64,000 bases of DNA from Methylocystis sp. KS32 (GTDB lineage: Bacteria > Pseudomonadota > Alphaproteobacteria > Rhizobiales > Beijerinckiaceae). Each line of letters starts with the position of its first letter. The first letter of the stretch is position 1. The notes below the pieces were generated by a model. The model was not told the DNA's origin, ran no database searches, and was given only the letters and a program-made list of their open reading frames with translations. Of the stretch, positions 8,935-18,840 are shown one piece after another. Made by a program: the position numbers and the translations under genes. The stretch lies in NCBI GenBank assembly GCA_002862095.1, contig PHSQ01000001.1:1054001-1118000 (forward strand). Reading direction: 5' to 3'.

Positions 8935-11073
8935 TTAATCGAAAGAGCGGACCCTGACCGAAAGGGCGGTGCTTCGATCGGCCTCGAAGCCGACCAAAAT
9001 CTCGAATTCTCCCGCTTCGCAGCACGTCTCCAGCGCCTTGTCCAAGAACTCGAAGCTTTCCTTGCCGAGGCGAAATCCAATGGTTTTCGTCTCGCCAGGC
9101 GCGAGTTCGGCCTTGGCCCAGTCCTTTAACTCCATTCCCGCGCGCGCCACGCTCGCCACGACGTCGTGGACGAACAGGAATATGGTTTCATGGGCCGGGA
9201 TGCTTCCCGTATTTTTAGCGTCCACCTCCACCATAATCTCGATCTCGTTCGTGACGCTGAACTCTTGCGGGCTTACGCGTAAATTCGCCAGTTCGACCTT
9301 GGCGTAGGAAAGCCCATGTCCGAAGGGGAACAGCGGCTCCGGCGAGAGGTCGATATATTTGCTCGTGAATGGATCGGCGGCTTTGAAGGGTCTCCCCAAC
9401 GAGCGCACAGCATGAAAAATAGGTATTTGACCTGTCTCACGAGGCCAGGTTACGGGGAGTCTGCCCGTGGGGTTAAAGCCTCCGGTCAGAACCTCGGCGA
9501 TAGCCGCGCCGGCCTGGTCTCCCAAGAACCAGGTCGCCACCATCGCTTGCGCCTTTTCCGCGAGCCAGCTCACCATCAAGGGCCGGCCAGAGGACAAAAC
9601 GGCGACGGTCGGAACTCCGGTTGCAAGAACTTGTTCGGCGAACTGGCGCTGGACGCCGGGGAGAGCCGGATTGGCGCGGCTCGAGGCCTCTCCGCTCATG
9701 TTGGCGGCCTCGCCAATGCAGAGCGCCACGGCGCCGGATTTGGCGCATAGCGCAATCGCCTCTTCGAAGCCGCTTCGGTCGTCGTCGTCAACGCCGCAGC
9801 CGGGATGAAAAACGATCTCGGTTTCCGGCAGCGCCCGTTTCAGACCCTCCAGAATCGCGACGCAATTCTCCGGCGCGCCGGCGGCGGACCAGGGGCCGAG
9901 CATTTCGCCGCGCGCATTGGCCAGTGGACCCACGACCGCGAGCCGCCGCAGGCCCCGCGAAAGCGGTAGGACGCCATTATTGGTCAGGAGCGTAACCGCG
10001 CGCCTCGCCACGTCGCGCGCAAGCTCCTCGATCTCCCGCCGCGAAATATCGTTTGGCGCGAGACGTCGGTAGGGATCGTCGAAGAGCCCGAGGTCTTGCT
10101 TGAATCCGAGCACGCGCCGCACGGAGCGATTAATGTCTTCCAAAGCGACCAGGCCGCGCGCTAGCGCCTCTTTGAGGCCGTTGACATAGGCGCCGCTCAC
10201 CATGTCCACATCGACGCCAGCCGCGAGGGCCAGCGCGGCCGCCTCGACGAGGTCGCCGGCGACGCCATGCTGCACGAGTTCGGAGATCGCGGTGTAGTCG
10301 CTGACGAACAGGCCGGCGAAGCCGAGCTTTTCCCGCAGATAGCCGGTCAGCAATTCCCGGTGCATGGTCATGGGAACGCCATTCACGCTATTGAAGGCGG
10401 GCATTATCGCGGCGCAGCCAGATGCGACAGCGGCTTGAAAAGGCGGCAGATAAACTTCGCGCAGGGTTCTTTCCGACACGTCCACCGGCGCATATTCGCG
10501 CCCGGCCAATGTGGCGCCTCCCGCGCAAAAATGTTTCGCCGTGGCGGCGACAGCATTGCGATCGGAAAGCCGCGCGCCCTGAAATCCGCGCACTTTCGCC
10601 TTCGCGAAGACGGCCGCCACAAGGGGGTCCTCCCCCGGCCCTTCCGCGATCCGACCCCAGCGAGGGTCTCGCGCGACGTCGAGCATCGGGGCGAAAGTCA
10701 GATCGAGTCCATCCGCGGCCGCCTCCATCGCAGCGGCGCGCGCGGATCGTTCCCACAACGCGGGATCGAACAAACCGGCCTCCGCGAGCGGAATGGGGAA
10801 TATGGTTTTGTGTCCGTGCAGCACGTCGAAGCCGAAAAATAGCGGAATTCCGAGACGAGTCTCTTCCACCGCGAGCCGCTGCGCCGCGCCGATGTTTTCC
10901 CTCCCCCAAAGGTTGAGGACGCCGCCGATCCGGCCGCCACGAATATTCTCGTCGATGTCGCCATTGCCGATCGGGCCGGTGACAGCCTGCCCCGCCGTGA
11001 CCAAATTGAGCTGGCCGATTTTCTCGTCGAGCGTCATCTCTTCGAGAAGTTGATCTATGGTTCGCGTCGCCAT
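8935..11073 (-). CDS. bglX: Glycoside hydrolase family 3 beta-glucosidase (BglX-like)
   Basis: A 712-residue retaining beta-glycosidase. The N-terminal GH3 barrel carries the nucleophile motif GLFVSDYTAI; the GH3 C-terminal sandwich and a fibronectin-III-like tail follow, the usual BglX order. E. coli BglX is periplasmic, but this protein has no signal peptide (start MATRTIDQLLEEM), so a cytoplasmic site is inferred. ATG 11073 is preferred over TTG 11130, although neither has a strong ribosome site. It faces the glucan operon at 11336-16820 across a 262-base divergent intergenic region, suggesting shared use in glucoside breakdown. The exact substrate cannot be read from sequence. Confidence 0.88.
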   Translation of the reverse strand: MATRTIDQLLEEMTLDEKIGQLNLVTAGQAVTGPIGNGDIDENIRGGRIGGVLNLWGRENIGAAQRLAVEETRLGIPLFFGFDVLHGHKTIFPIPLAEAGLFDPALWERSARAAAMEAAADGLDLTFAPMLDVARDPRWGRIAEGPGEDPLVAAVFAKAKVRGFQGARLSDRNAVAATAKHFCAGGATLAGREYAPVDVSERTLREVYLPPFQAAVASGCAAIMPAFNSVNGVPMTMHRELLTGYLREKLGFAGLFVSDYTAISELVQHGVAGDLVEAAALALAAGVDVDMVSGAYVNGLKEALARGLVALEDINRSVRRVLGFKQDLGLFDDPYRRLAPNDISRREIEELARDVARRAVTLLTNNGVLPLSRGLRRLAVVGPLANARGEMLGPWSAAGAPENCVAILEGLKRALPETEIVFHPGCGVDDDDRSGFEEAIALCAKSGAVALCIGEAANMSGEASSRANPALPGVQRQFAEQVLATGVPTVAVLSSGRPLMVSWLAEKAQAMVATWFLGDQAGAAIAEVLTGGFNPTGRLPVTWPRETGQIPIFHAVRSLGRPFKAADPFTSKYIDLSPEPLFPFGHGLSYAKVELANLRVSPQEFSVTNEIEIMVEVDAKNTGSIPAHETIFLFVHDVVASVARAGMELKDWAKAELAPGETKTIGFRLGKESFEFLDKALETCCEAGEFEILVGFEADRSTALSVRVRSFD

Positions 11074-11335
11074 GCCGTCACTATGCTCGCCTTGCCCGCC
11101 GGCGCCGATAAAAGCTGTCGTCCTCGCCAACGCGACAGCGGCCCTATGCTGGAACCGAAATAGAAACGCCAGCCGCCGACGGCGAGGATTACTAAAAAAA
11201 ATTTACAGCAAGAGGGCGAATAAATTATTGTCGGCGGGCCTATGTCAAGAGCATCATGAAGCAACCTCCCGCGCGCCGCATGGCGCGACCATTCGCAAGT
11301 CTCATTCTGGCGCAAGCCGCGAAGGGCGAGAAAAA

Positions 11336-13069
11336 ATGAAGCTGCGCAAGCTCTCTCTCTTTGTGGAAGTTAAAGTCATGCTGCGCGTATTGCGCGGATC
11401 TTCCCAACGCTCCTTCCTGCTCTCGTTGGATGCCGCGCTTTTTCTTGTCATCGGCGCCACCGCCTATGCCCAAATCAGATTAAACGCCTGGAACAAACCA
11501 TTTTACGACTCGTTGTCGGCCCGCGACCTGGAAGGGTTTGTCGCTCAGCTGGAGGTTTTCGCGGTTTTGGCCTCGGTTCTGTTGATTCTAAACGTCGGTC
11601 AGACCTGGCTCAATCAAATGATGCGGATGAAGCTGAGAGAGGCCTTGACCCGCGATCTGTTCGAACAGTGGCTGGCGCCGAAGCGGGCTTTCATGATCGC
11701 GGGAGCGGGCGATATCGGGGTCAATCCCGACCAGCGTATTCATGAAGACGCGCTCCACCTGTCCGATCTGACGACCGATCTCGGCGTGGGACTCCTTCAG
11801 GCGATCTTGCTCCTCGGCAGCTTCGTCGGGGTTTTGTGGTTCTTGTCCGCAGGAGTGGTTTTTCGTTTGGATGGCGGCAGCTTTGTCATTCCCGGATATA
11901 TGGTCTGGTGCGCCCTCTTCTACGCGGGCCTAGCATCCCTCGCCAGTTGGCGGGTTGGCCACCCGCTGATGCAACTCGATGCGGAACATTATGCGCGCGA
12001 GTCCGATCTGCGCTTCGCGCTCGTCCACGTCAACGAAAACGCGGAAGGCATTGCGGTCTATCGTGGCGAGGCGGAGGAGAAAGCGCGCCTCGACCTCGAA
12101 CTTGACCGCGTATTGGCGATCCTTCGCCGTCTCGTGAGCGCAATCACAAATCTTACATGGATTACCGCGGGTTATGGTTGGTTCACCATCGTCGCGCCCA
12201 TCGTCGTCGCCGCCCCCGCTTATTTTAGCGGTGGGCTGACGTTCGGCGGCCTATTGATGAGCGTGGGGGCCTTCACCCAGGTGCAACAATCATTGAGATG
12301 GTTCATCGACAACGCTGGCGTGATCGCCGACTGGCGCGCGACCCTGCATCGCGTCATCGGTTTCAGGCAGGCGCTGCTGGAAATGGACCACGTCGGGGAG
12401 GAGAAGAGCAGGATAGTCCTCGCCGAAAATGGAGATCGGTTCATTATTGATCGTCTTTGCATCCTTTTGCCGCCCGGATGCAGCGCGCTGGACGAAGATC
12501 ACCTCGAGATCGACCCGGGGGAACATGTCTTGATCGTCGGGGCGCCGGGTTCCGGAAAGACATGTCTGTTCCGCGCGATCGCCGGATTATGGCCATGGGG
12601 CAAGGGGTCCATCAAAACGCCTCGCGGCGGCATGATGTTCATGCCCAAACGATCGTTCATTCCAGACGGTTCCTTGCGCGAGGTTCTGGCCTATCCGGCC
12701 CCGCCGGAAAACTTCACCGAGCAGCAATATGTCGCGGCGCTCGCGCGCATGGGATTTACTCAGCTCTCGCCAATGCTGGACCGGCGGACCCGCTGGGACC
12801 GGAATTTGACCGAACGCGAGCAACAGGGCGTCGCATTCGCGCGGCTTCTCCTGCATAAGCCGTGCGCCGTGGTGGTGGATGCAGCCGTTGGCGCGCTGCC
12901 GGCGGATATGAGGAAAACCCTTTTCGAGATTCTCGCCAAGGAACTCGAAAGCACTTCGCTGCTGTGCATCGACGGCCCTCAGGCGGAGCCATCGCTCTTC
13001 GATCGCGTTATTCATCTGAGCCTCGATCGCGAGGGAGAGCGGGGGAAGGAAGAGGCGGCCGCGACCTGA
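11336..13069 (+). CDS. SbmA/BacA-YddA type ABC protein (membrane domain plus degenerate ATPase domain)
   Basis: A 577-residue inner-membrane protein with an SbmA/BacA-like transmembrane domain (about 1-330; note LNAWNKPFYDSLSARD) and a C-terminal ATPase domain. Walker A is intact (GAPGSGKT, 402-409), but the other motifs are changed: Q-loop MPKR (Gln to Lys438), signature LTEREQQ instead of LSGGEQQ (491-497), Walker B VVVDAAVGAL with the catalytic Glu replaced by Ala516, and the H-loop His missing (CIDGPQ). ATP hydrolysis is therefore doubtful; SbmA/BacA proteins themselves are proton-driven peptide importers. ATG 11336 with AAGGGCGAG upstream is chosen over the ORF-track start. First gene of an apparent four-gene operon. 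Confidence 0.85.
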   Translation: MKLRKLSLFVEVKVMLRVLRGSSQRSFLLSLDAALFLVIGATAYAQIRLNAWNKPFYDSLSARDLEGFVAQLEVFAVLASVLLILNVGQTWLNQMMRMKLREALTRDLFEQWLAPKRAFMIAGAGDIGVNPDQRIHEDALHLSDLTTDLGVGLLQAILLLGSFVGVLWFLSAGVVFRLDGGSFVIPGYMVWCALFYAGLASLASWRVGHPLMQLDAEHYARESDLRFALVHVNENAEGIAVYRGEAEEKARLDLELDRVLAILRRLVSAITNLTWITAGYGWFTIVAPIVVAAPAYFSGGLTFGGLLMSVGAFTQVQQSLRWFIDNAGVIADWRATLHRVIGFRQALLEMDHVGEEKSRIVLAENGDRFIIDRLCILLPPGCSALDEDHLEIDPGEHVLIVGAPGSGKTCLFRAIAGLWPWGKGSIKTPRGGMMFMPKRSFIPDGSLREVLAYPAPPENFTEQQYVAALARMGFTQLSPMLDRRTRWDRNLTEREQQGVAFARLLLHKPCAVVVDAAVGALPADMRKTLFEILAKELESTSLLCIDGPQAEPSLFDRVIHLSLDREGERGKEEAAAT

Positions 13070-13090
13070 GTGGATGGAGCGAGACCCGAC

Positions 13091-14380
13091 ATGACTTCCA
13101 GGCGAAGGACGCTTTTGTCCAACACGGCGCTGATAGATTTGGCGCAAAAGGCGAGTTTTCTCTACTTCTGGGACGGCGCTCACTCTTCATATGGTCTTTC
13201 TCGCGACCGCATCGGCGTCGTGAAAGACCCGACCGACGACGCGACAGCCATCGGCGCGTCTGGTTTCGGTTTCATGGCCATTGTCGTGGCCGTGGCGAGA
13301 GGCTGGGTGAAGCGCGAGGCGGCGGTTGAGCGACTGACGCTCATGCTTGACGGTCTTGAGCGCGCGACCAGTTACCACGGCGTTTTCGCTCATTTCGTCG
13401 ATGGACGAAGCGGCGCCACCGTTCCCTTCAGCCGCAAGGACGACGGCGGCGACCTCGTCGAGACCTCATTGTTGTGTCAGGGACTGCTATGCGCAAGGAG
13501 GTATTTCGATAAGCTCGCGCCCGCGGAAAAAAAATTGAGGGAGCGCATCACCAACCTCTGGGGGGAAGTCGAATGGAGTTGGCATTTGCGGGAAGGAGCC
13601 CGCGCTCTCACCTGGCATTGGAGTCCCAACAACGGGTTCAGCCTCGGGCACGAAATCAGGGGTTGGAACGAATGTCTGCTGACCTATGTGCTGGCGGCCG
13701 GCGCGCCCCGATTTTATGTTGATCCCATTTGCTACCACGAGGGATGGGTCCAGAGCCGGAGTTTCTCGAATGGGCTTGATTATTACGGCGTCGAGCTTCC
13801 GCTCGGTCCTCCCTTTGGCGGTCCTCTCTTCTTTAGTCACTATTCCTTTTGCGGGCTGGACCCGCGCGGCCTTGGCGACAAATATGCGGATTACTGGCGT
13901 CAGAACACGGCGCATGTGCGGATACAACTCGAACATTGCCGGCGTAATCCCGGCGGTCATAAAGGATATGGGCCGGATTGCTGGGGTCTGACCTCGAGCG
14001 ACGATCCGGGAGGGTATCGGGAACATTCGGCCGGGGAAGACAATGGAGTCATCGCGCCCACCGCCGCATTGTCGAGTTTTCCTTATGCGCCGGAAGCGGC
14101 GCTCGCCGCGCTGCGGAGCTTCCATGATCGGATGGGAGACAGGCTTTGGGGCCGGTTCGGATTCGTCGACGCTTTTCAGGAAAGTTCCGCCTGGGTATCG
14201 GAAGTCTACATCGGCATCGATCAGGGGCCAATCGTCGCGATGATGGAGAATTACCGCTCGGGCCTGATTTGGAGTCTCTTCATGGGCGATCCCGACGTGC
14301 AGCGCGGCTTGCGGAGACTGGGTTTCGAGAGCCCCCATTTGCGACGAGATGGGGTCTCACAAATGGAGAGCGTTGGATGA
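13091..14380 (+). CDS. Glycoamylase-like protein (PF10091 family)
   Basis: A 429-residue single-domain protein of the PF10091 glycoamylase-like group, an alpha/alpha barrel also found at the C-terminus of cyclic beta-1,2-glucan synthases. Recognisable stretches are KASFLYFWDGAHSSYGLSRD, ATAIGASGFGFMAI and the late AWVSEVYIGIDQGPIVAMME. No signal peptide is seen, so it is probably cytoplasmic. It starts 21 bases after the ABC gene and overlaps the GH15 gene by 4 bases (ATGA), which supports an operon. A GTG start at 13070 is also possible. The substrate, alpha- or beta-glucan, is not known from sequence. Confidence 0.8.
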   Translation: MTSRRRTLLSNTALIDLAQKASFLYFWDGAHSSYGLSRDRIGVVKDPTDDATAIGASGFGFMAIVVAVARGWVKREAAVERLTLMLDGLERATSYHGVFAHFVDGRSGATVPFSRKDDGGDLVETSLLCQGLLCARRYFDKLAPAEKKLRERITNLWGEVEWSWHLREGARALTWHWSPNNGFSLGHEIRGWNECLLTYVLAAGAPRFYVDPICYHEGWVQSRSFSNGLDYYGVELPLGPPFGGPLFFSHYSFCGLDPRGLGDKYADYWRQNTAHVRIQLEHCRRNPGGHKGYGPDCWGLTSSDDPGGYREHSAGEDNGVIAPTAALSSFPYAPEAALAALRSFHDRMGDRLWGRFGFVDAFQESSAWVSEVYIGIDQGPIVAMMENYRSGLIWSLFMGDPDVQRGLRRLGFESPHLRRDGVSQMESVG

Positions 14381-15873
14381 GCGAGAATCTGGACGCCTTG
14401 CAAGGCTGGATGGATCGGCAATACCGCTTCTCGGCCGAGGCGATGTTACGCGCCGTCTCCGCGACGGGGCTTGTGAAGGAGCGGTCGCAACTGGGGCAGA
14501 CGATCAGGCCAGCGCGAGGCTCGGTGTTGGCCTCGCCCGGAACCGCGTCTTACGATCCCAATCCCGACTATTTTTTTCATTGGCTGCGGGATTCGGCGAT
14601 TGTCATCGACGCTCTGCGAACGTTGATCGAAGAGAATATCCTTGGGCAGGACGCTCTGCAATATCTCGACGATTTCGTCGAATTCAGCCTTGGGCTCTGT
14701 CGCCTGAATGGCCCGGAGTTTCTGGCTCACGGCGACTTTCGCGCCAAGGCGGCGCCGGGCGGGCTGAAGATTCTTCGTTCGAACGAAGAACTCGCTCAAA
14801 TCACCGGCGACCGCGCGCTCGGAGAGGTGCGCTATAATCCCGATGGGACGCTCGATCTGATAAAATGGTCGAGACCGCAGAACGATGGTCCGGCTTTGCG
14901 GGCGCTGACGACGATGCGCTTCGAAGGAATACCTGCTTTTCGTGAGCCGCGCCGCGAAGATCGGGTGCGGGCGCTGCTTGAATACGATCTGGAATATACT
15001 CTGGCCCATTGGCGCGAACCCTGTTTCGATCTTTGGGAGGAGGTTTCGGGGAACCACTACTATACCCGCCTTGTGCAATATGCGGCGCTTTCGGATGGCG
15101 CCGATTGGCTTGCAAAGAGAGGCGATGCGGCGCGCGCGCAAAAATGCCGGACAACCGCGCAAGAATTGCTCAAATTTCTCGACGGCCATTTCGATCCGGT
15201 CGAAGGCGTTTACCTCAGTCGCCTCCCCGACGCCGCGTCGCGCCCGTCAGACGCGCCCGCGCGTCGTCTCGACATCGCGACGCCGCTCGCGGTGGTCCAT
15301 TCCCATCGCGGTGAGGGAGCGCATAGCGTCGCCGACCCCAAGGCGCTCGCGACGCTCGCGCGCATAGAGGAGATGTTCGAGCGCGAGTATCGCATCAATC
15401 GCGATCGTCCGGCGGGCCACGCGCCAGCGCTGGGGCGATATTCGGGGGATGTGTATTACAGCGGCGGCGCCTATTATTTCTCGACACTCGGCGCGGCGGA
15501 GTTTTATTTTCGTTTCGCCGAGGCGATAGCGAACGGCGCCCCTGTTCCTGTCACAAAGGAAAATCGCGCTCTGCTTTCCGCGATGCTGCGCGAGTCGGCG
15601 GACGCGCTCGCTGTGGATTTTATCGCTGACGAACGGCGGGCAAGGCTCTTCAAGGCAATGTTGGATCGCGGCGACGCCTTTATGGCGACGGTGTGCAAAT
15701 TTACTCCTGCGAGCGGCGAATTGGCGGAGCAATTCAGTCAGGAGGACGGAACCCAGACCTCCGCGAGGAATTTGGCGTGGAGCTATGCCTGCTTCATCAC
15801 GGCTTGCGCAAGCCGAATAGCCGCATGTCGACAGGCTCGGATGATGTCCCGAATTGAAAAAGCGAAGCCATGA
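14377..15873 (+). CDS. Glucan 1,4-alpha-glucosidase (GH15 glucoamylase)
   Basis: A 498-residue GH15 enzyme that releases glucose from the non-reducing ends of maltodextrins or glycogen by inversion. It shows the substrate-site stretch FHWLRDSAIVIDALR, the catalytic-acid region FDLWEEVSGNHYYT, and NLAWSYACFITA near the end. There is no signal peptide or starch-binding domain, so it is likely intracellular. ATG 14377 follows GGAGAG and overlaps the stop of the previous gene by 4 bases; the ORF-track start at 14146 is only upstream read-through. It overlaps glk by 4 bases, so glucose would be phosphorylated by the next product. Confidence 0.9.
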   Translation: MSENLDALQGWMDRQYRFSAEAMLRAVSATGLVKERSQLGQTIRPARGSVLASPGTASYDPNPDYFFHWLRDSAIVIDALRTLIEENILGQDALQYLDDFVEFSLGLCRLNGPEFLAHGDFRAKAAPGGLKILRSNEELAQITGDRALGEVRYNPDGTLDLIKWSRPQNDGPALRALTTMRFEGIPAFREPRREDRVRALLEYDLEYTLAHWREPCFDLWEEVSGNHYYTRLVQYAALSDGADWLAKRGDAARAQKCRTTAQELLKFLDGHFDPVEGVYLSRLPDAASRPSDAPARRLDIATPLAVVHSHRGEGAHSVADPKALATLARIEEMFEREYRINRDRPAGHAPALGRYSGDVYYSGGAYYFSTLGAAEFYFRFAEAIANGAPVPVTKENRALLSAMLRESADALAVDFIADERRARLFKAMLDRGDAFMATVCKFTPASGELAEQFSQEDGTQTSARNLAWSYACFITACASRIAACRQARMMSRIEKAKP

Positions 15874-16820
15874 TTAATATGGGCGCGGGGCTGGTCGCGG
15901 ACATTGGCGGCACCCATATCCGCTTCGCCTTGGTCGAACCCGACGGCGCCTTGGCGCACCCGTGGCGGCGCAGGGTGCAAGAATACGCCTCGCTGGCGGA
16001 GGCGATCGAGGCTTATCTCTCTCATGCTGGCGCGCCGCCGCCGCGCCGGGCCGCTCTGGCGGTCGCGGCCCCGGTCGTCGGCGACGTGGTGACGATGACC
16101 AATCACCCCTGGTCGTTCTCCATCGAGACGCTTTCCGAAAGATTCGGTTTTGAACGTCTGCGGGTGGTCAACGACTTTGTGGCGAATGCTCTGGCCATAC
16201 CCCGTCTCGCGGAGGAGGATCGAGAGCAGATAGGCTCCGGCTCGCCGGTTCCCGACTGCGACATCGGCGTAATTGGCCCCGGCAGCGGGCTTGGCGTCAG
16301 CGCGTTGATTCACTCGCCGGCCGGACCAACGCCGATTGAAGGCGAAGGCGGACATGTGACCATGTGTCCCGCGGACGAGAGAGAAGGGGTCGTTCTCGAT
16401 ATATTGCGCCGGCGCTATGGTCATGTTTCGGCGGAGCGCGTTCTGTCGGGTCCGGGCCTCGTCAATCTCTATCGAGCCCTGTGCGAGGCCTCAAACGCCC
16501 CGGCGCGCGAATATTCTCCTGAAGAGGTCGCCGATTCTTCGATTCGCGAAACGGACGCTTGCGCTTCCGAAGCGCTGGCGATGTTCTGCGCGATGCTCGG
16601 GACCGTCGCGGGCAATCTCGCTTTGACGCTCGGCGCGCGCGGCGGAGTTTATATAGCGGGCGGCATCGTTCCTAAGCTTGGCGCTTACTTCCCGCGATCT
16701 GGTTTTCGAACGCGCTTCGAGAGCAAGGGCCGGTTCGAGGTATATTTGAAGAATATTCCGACTTACGTGATCACTCATCGGACGGCGGCGTTACTCGGCG
16801 CCGCCTCATTGCTGAACTGA
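15870..16820 (+). CDS. glk: Glucokinase (Glk family)
   Basis: A 316-residue cytoplasmic kinase producing glucose-6-phosphate from glucose and ATP. The phosphate-loop signature VADIGGTHIRFALV is at the N-terminus and the sugar-binding VVNDFVANALAIP follows the TNHPWSFS stretch typical of the bacterial Glk (PF02685) family. Length is standard. The ATG overlaps the GH15 stop (ATGA), so it ends an operon that could convert glucan to glucose-6-phosphate. It faces ftsH, with 21 bases between the stops. Confidence 0.93.
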   Translation: MINMGAGLVADIGGTHIRFALVEPDGALAHPWRRRVQEYASLAEAIEAYLSHAGAPPPRRAALAVAAPVVGDVVTMTNHPWSFSIETLSERFGFERLRVVNDFVANALAIPRLAEEDREQIGSGSPVPDCDIGVIGPGSGLGVSALIHSPAGPTPIEGEGGHVTMCPADEREGVVLDILRRRYGHVSAERVLSGPGLVNLYRALCEASNAPAREYSPEEVADSSIRETDACASEALAMFCAMLGTVAGNLALTLGARGGVYIAGGIVPKLGAYFPRSGFRTRFESKGRFEVYLKNIPTYVITHRTAALLGAASLLN

Positions 16821-16841
16821 GTTGCAATGAGATGGACGACT

Positions 16842-18668
16842 TCAAGACGTGAACGATGCGCGCGCTCGCACCGCGTCCCGTATCGGCGCAAGATCCGCTT
16901 CCGAGAAGGTTTCCTTTTCCAAGAGGCGAACGGCTGTTTCGTCGTGGATGGTCGCGCAGTTCGTGAGAATGTTTGTCGCGCGCTCGAAGGCTTTTTGGAC
17001 GAGCGCTCTTACGGCGGCGTCGATTTGGGCGTTCGTCTGCTCGCTCGCCAATGGCTGCTGCGGGACCATCCCCGGCGCGTCGAGGTAGCGAGGTCGTTCG
17101 GCGGAATAGGTCGCCTGACCGAGTTCGGGCTCCATGCCGAAGCGCGAGACCATGGAGCGAGCCATCTCGGTTGCGCGCTGCAGATCGTCGGCGGCTCCCG
17201 TGGTTGGCTCCTTGAACACCCTCACCTCCGCGGCGCGACCGCCGAGCAATACGGTGATCCGGTCCAGCAACTCGCTGCGCGTCATGAGATAGCGATCTTC
17301 GGTCGGCATTTGCATCGTATAGCCGAGCGCGCCCATGCCTCTTGGGATAATCGAAACCTTTTTGATCGGGTCCATTTTCGGCAAGGCCATGGCGACGATC
17401 GCGTGGCCCATCTCGTGGAAGGCGACGATGCGCCTTTCCTCAGGGTTGATCAGTCTCTTGCGCTTCTCGGGACCCGCGATCACACGCTCGACAGCGGCGG
17501 TGAAATCATCCAGCGAAACGGATTGCGCCTGTCTGCGCGTCGCGAGCATTGCGGCCTCGTTCACGAGATTGGCGAGGTCCGCGCCGGAGAAGCCAGGCGT
17601 GAGAGCGGCGATTTGCCCCGCGTCGGCGTCTGGGCTCAATGTTATCTTTCGTAAATGCACCTTCAGGATGGCGGCGCGGCCGTTTTTGTCCGGTCTGTCG
17701 ACGGAGATTTGGCGATCGAAACGTCCCGCCCTCAACAGCGCCGGATCCAATACTTCGGGACGATTGGTCGCCGCGAGCAGCACGACGCCGATTGTCGGAT
17801 CGAAACCATCGAGTTCGCTGAGAAGCTGATTGAGAGTCTGCTCCTTTTCGTCGCCGCCGCCGGTGAAGCCGGACAGCCCCCGGGCGCGGCCCAGAGCGTC
17901 GAGTTCGTCGATGAAAATAATGCAAGGCGCGCTCGATCGCGCCTGCGCAAACAAATCCCTGACGCGCGCGGCTCCGACGCCAACGAACATTTCGACGAAT
18001 TCGGAGCCGTTGATCGAGAAGAATGGGACGCCCGCTTCTCCCGCGACCGCGCGCGCGAGCAAGGTCTTGCCGGTTCCTGGCGGTCCGACGAGCAGAATAC
18101 CCTTTGGCATCCGCGCGCCGAGACGCATATGAGTGACAGGGTCCTTCAGAAAGGCGACGATTTCCTGCAATTCCTCCTTGGCCTCGTCGACGCCGGCTAC
18201 ATCGGCGAAGCCTGTCTTGGTGTCTTTTTCCGCGAAGACCCTGGCCTTGCTCTGGCCGACGGACATGAGCGAGCCAATCCCGCCTCCAGTCCGGCGGGCG
18301 AAAAGGCTCCAGATAAAAAAGAAAATGGCCGTTGGGACGACCCAGGAAAGAAGGGTTGTGAACCAGCCTTGTTCCGCGACGCCTGAGAACTTCACCTTGG
18401 CGGTTTCGAGCTCCTGAGCGACATTGGGGTCGACACGAACCGAGACCACTTCCTTGCGGCCGTCCTTGAGCGGTTCTTTCAATTTTGCCCGGACATATTG
18501 GTCTGAAATCTCGACTTCGGAGATTTTGTCGTCGACCAGAAGCTTGTAATATTCGCTATAGGGCACGACGTCCGTCTGCTGGGCGCTTGTCCAAAGCTGC
18601 TGCAACAGCAAGGCCCCGAAAACAAAAAACAACACGACGCCCAGATTGGCGTACCAATTCTTTCCCAT
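16842..18668 (-). CDS. ftsH: ATP-dependent zinc metalloprotease FtsH
   Basis: A 608-residue membrane-anchored AAA+ protease that extracts and degrades membrane and short-lived cytoplasmic proteins. Two membrane segments (near residues 8-25 and 100-120) flank a small periplasmic domain; then come Walker A GPPGTGKT, Walker [12 protein letters not shown], the second region of homology ([22 protein letters not shown]), and the zinc site HEMGH. ATG 18668 after a GGGGG stretch gives the normal MGKNW start; the ORF-track start is upstream extension. It is not beside tilS, the usual alphaproteobacterial place of the main ftsH, so this may be a second copy (inference). Confidence 0.93.
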   Translation of the reverse strand: MGKNWYANLGVVLFFVFGALLLQQLWTSAQQTDVVPYSEYYKLLVDDKISEVEISDQYVRAKLKEPLKDGRKEVVSVRVDPNVAQELETAKVKFSGVAEQGWFTTLLSWVVPTAIFFFIWSLFARRTGGGIGSLMSVGQSKARVFAEKDTKTGFADVAGVDEAKEELQEIVAFLKDPVTHMRLGARMPKGILLVGPPGTGKTLLARAVAGEAGVPFFSINGSEFVEMFVGVGAARVRDLFAQARSSAPCIIFIDELDALGRARGLSGFTGGGDEKEQTLNQLLSELDGFDPTIGVVLLAATNRPEVLDPALLRAGRFDRQISVDRPDKNGRAAILKVHLRKITLSPDADAGQIAALTPGFSGADLANLVNEAAMLATRRQAQSVSLDDFTAAVERVIAGPEKRKRLINPEERRIVAFHEMGHAIVAMALPKMDPIKKVSIIPRGMGALGYTMQMPTEDRYLMTRSELLDRITVLLGGRAAEVRVFKEPTTGAADDLQRATEMARSMVSRFGMEPELGQATYSAERPRYLDAPGMVPQQPLASEQTNAQIDAAVRALVQKAFERATNILTNCATIHDETAVRLLEKETFSEADLAPIRDAVRARASFTS

Positions 18669-18840
18669 CGCGCGGCCCCCTTTGCGATCGAAGATACATT
18701 TCTCGGAGGATTTTAAAAGTGCGACGGGACCTTGTCCGGGAACCTTTGGCCAGAGGCCCTTGATTTGCGTGGCGAGACCATATCGGTAGTGATGGATTGA
18801 CCCGCATCTCGCGGCGCCGGCGCCATAATGGTCGACAGCC

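Noticed and set aside
13487-14338. 283-residue ORF antisense to the PF10091 gene
   Set aside because: Shadow frame without domains; the operon on the + strand explains the sequence.
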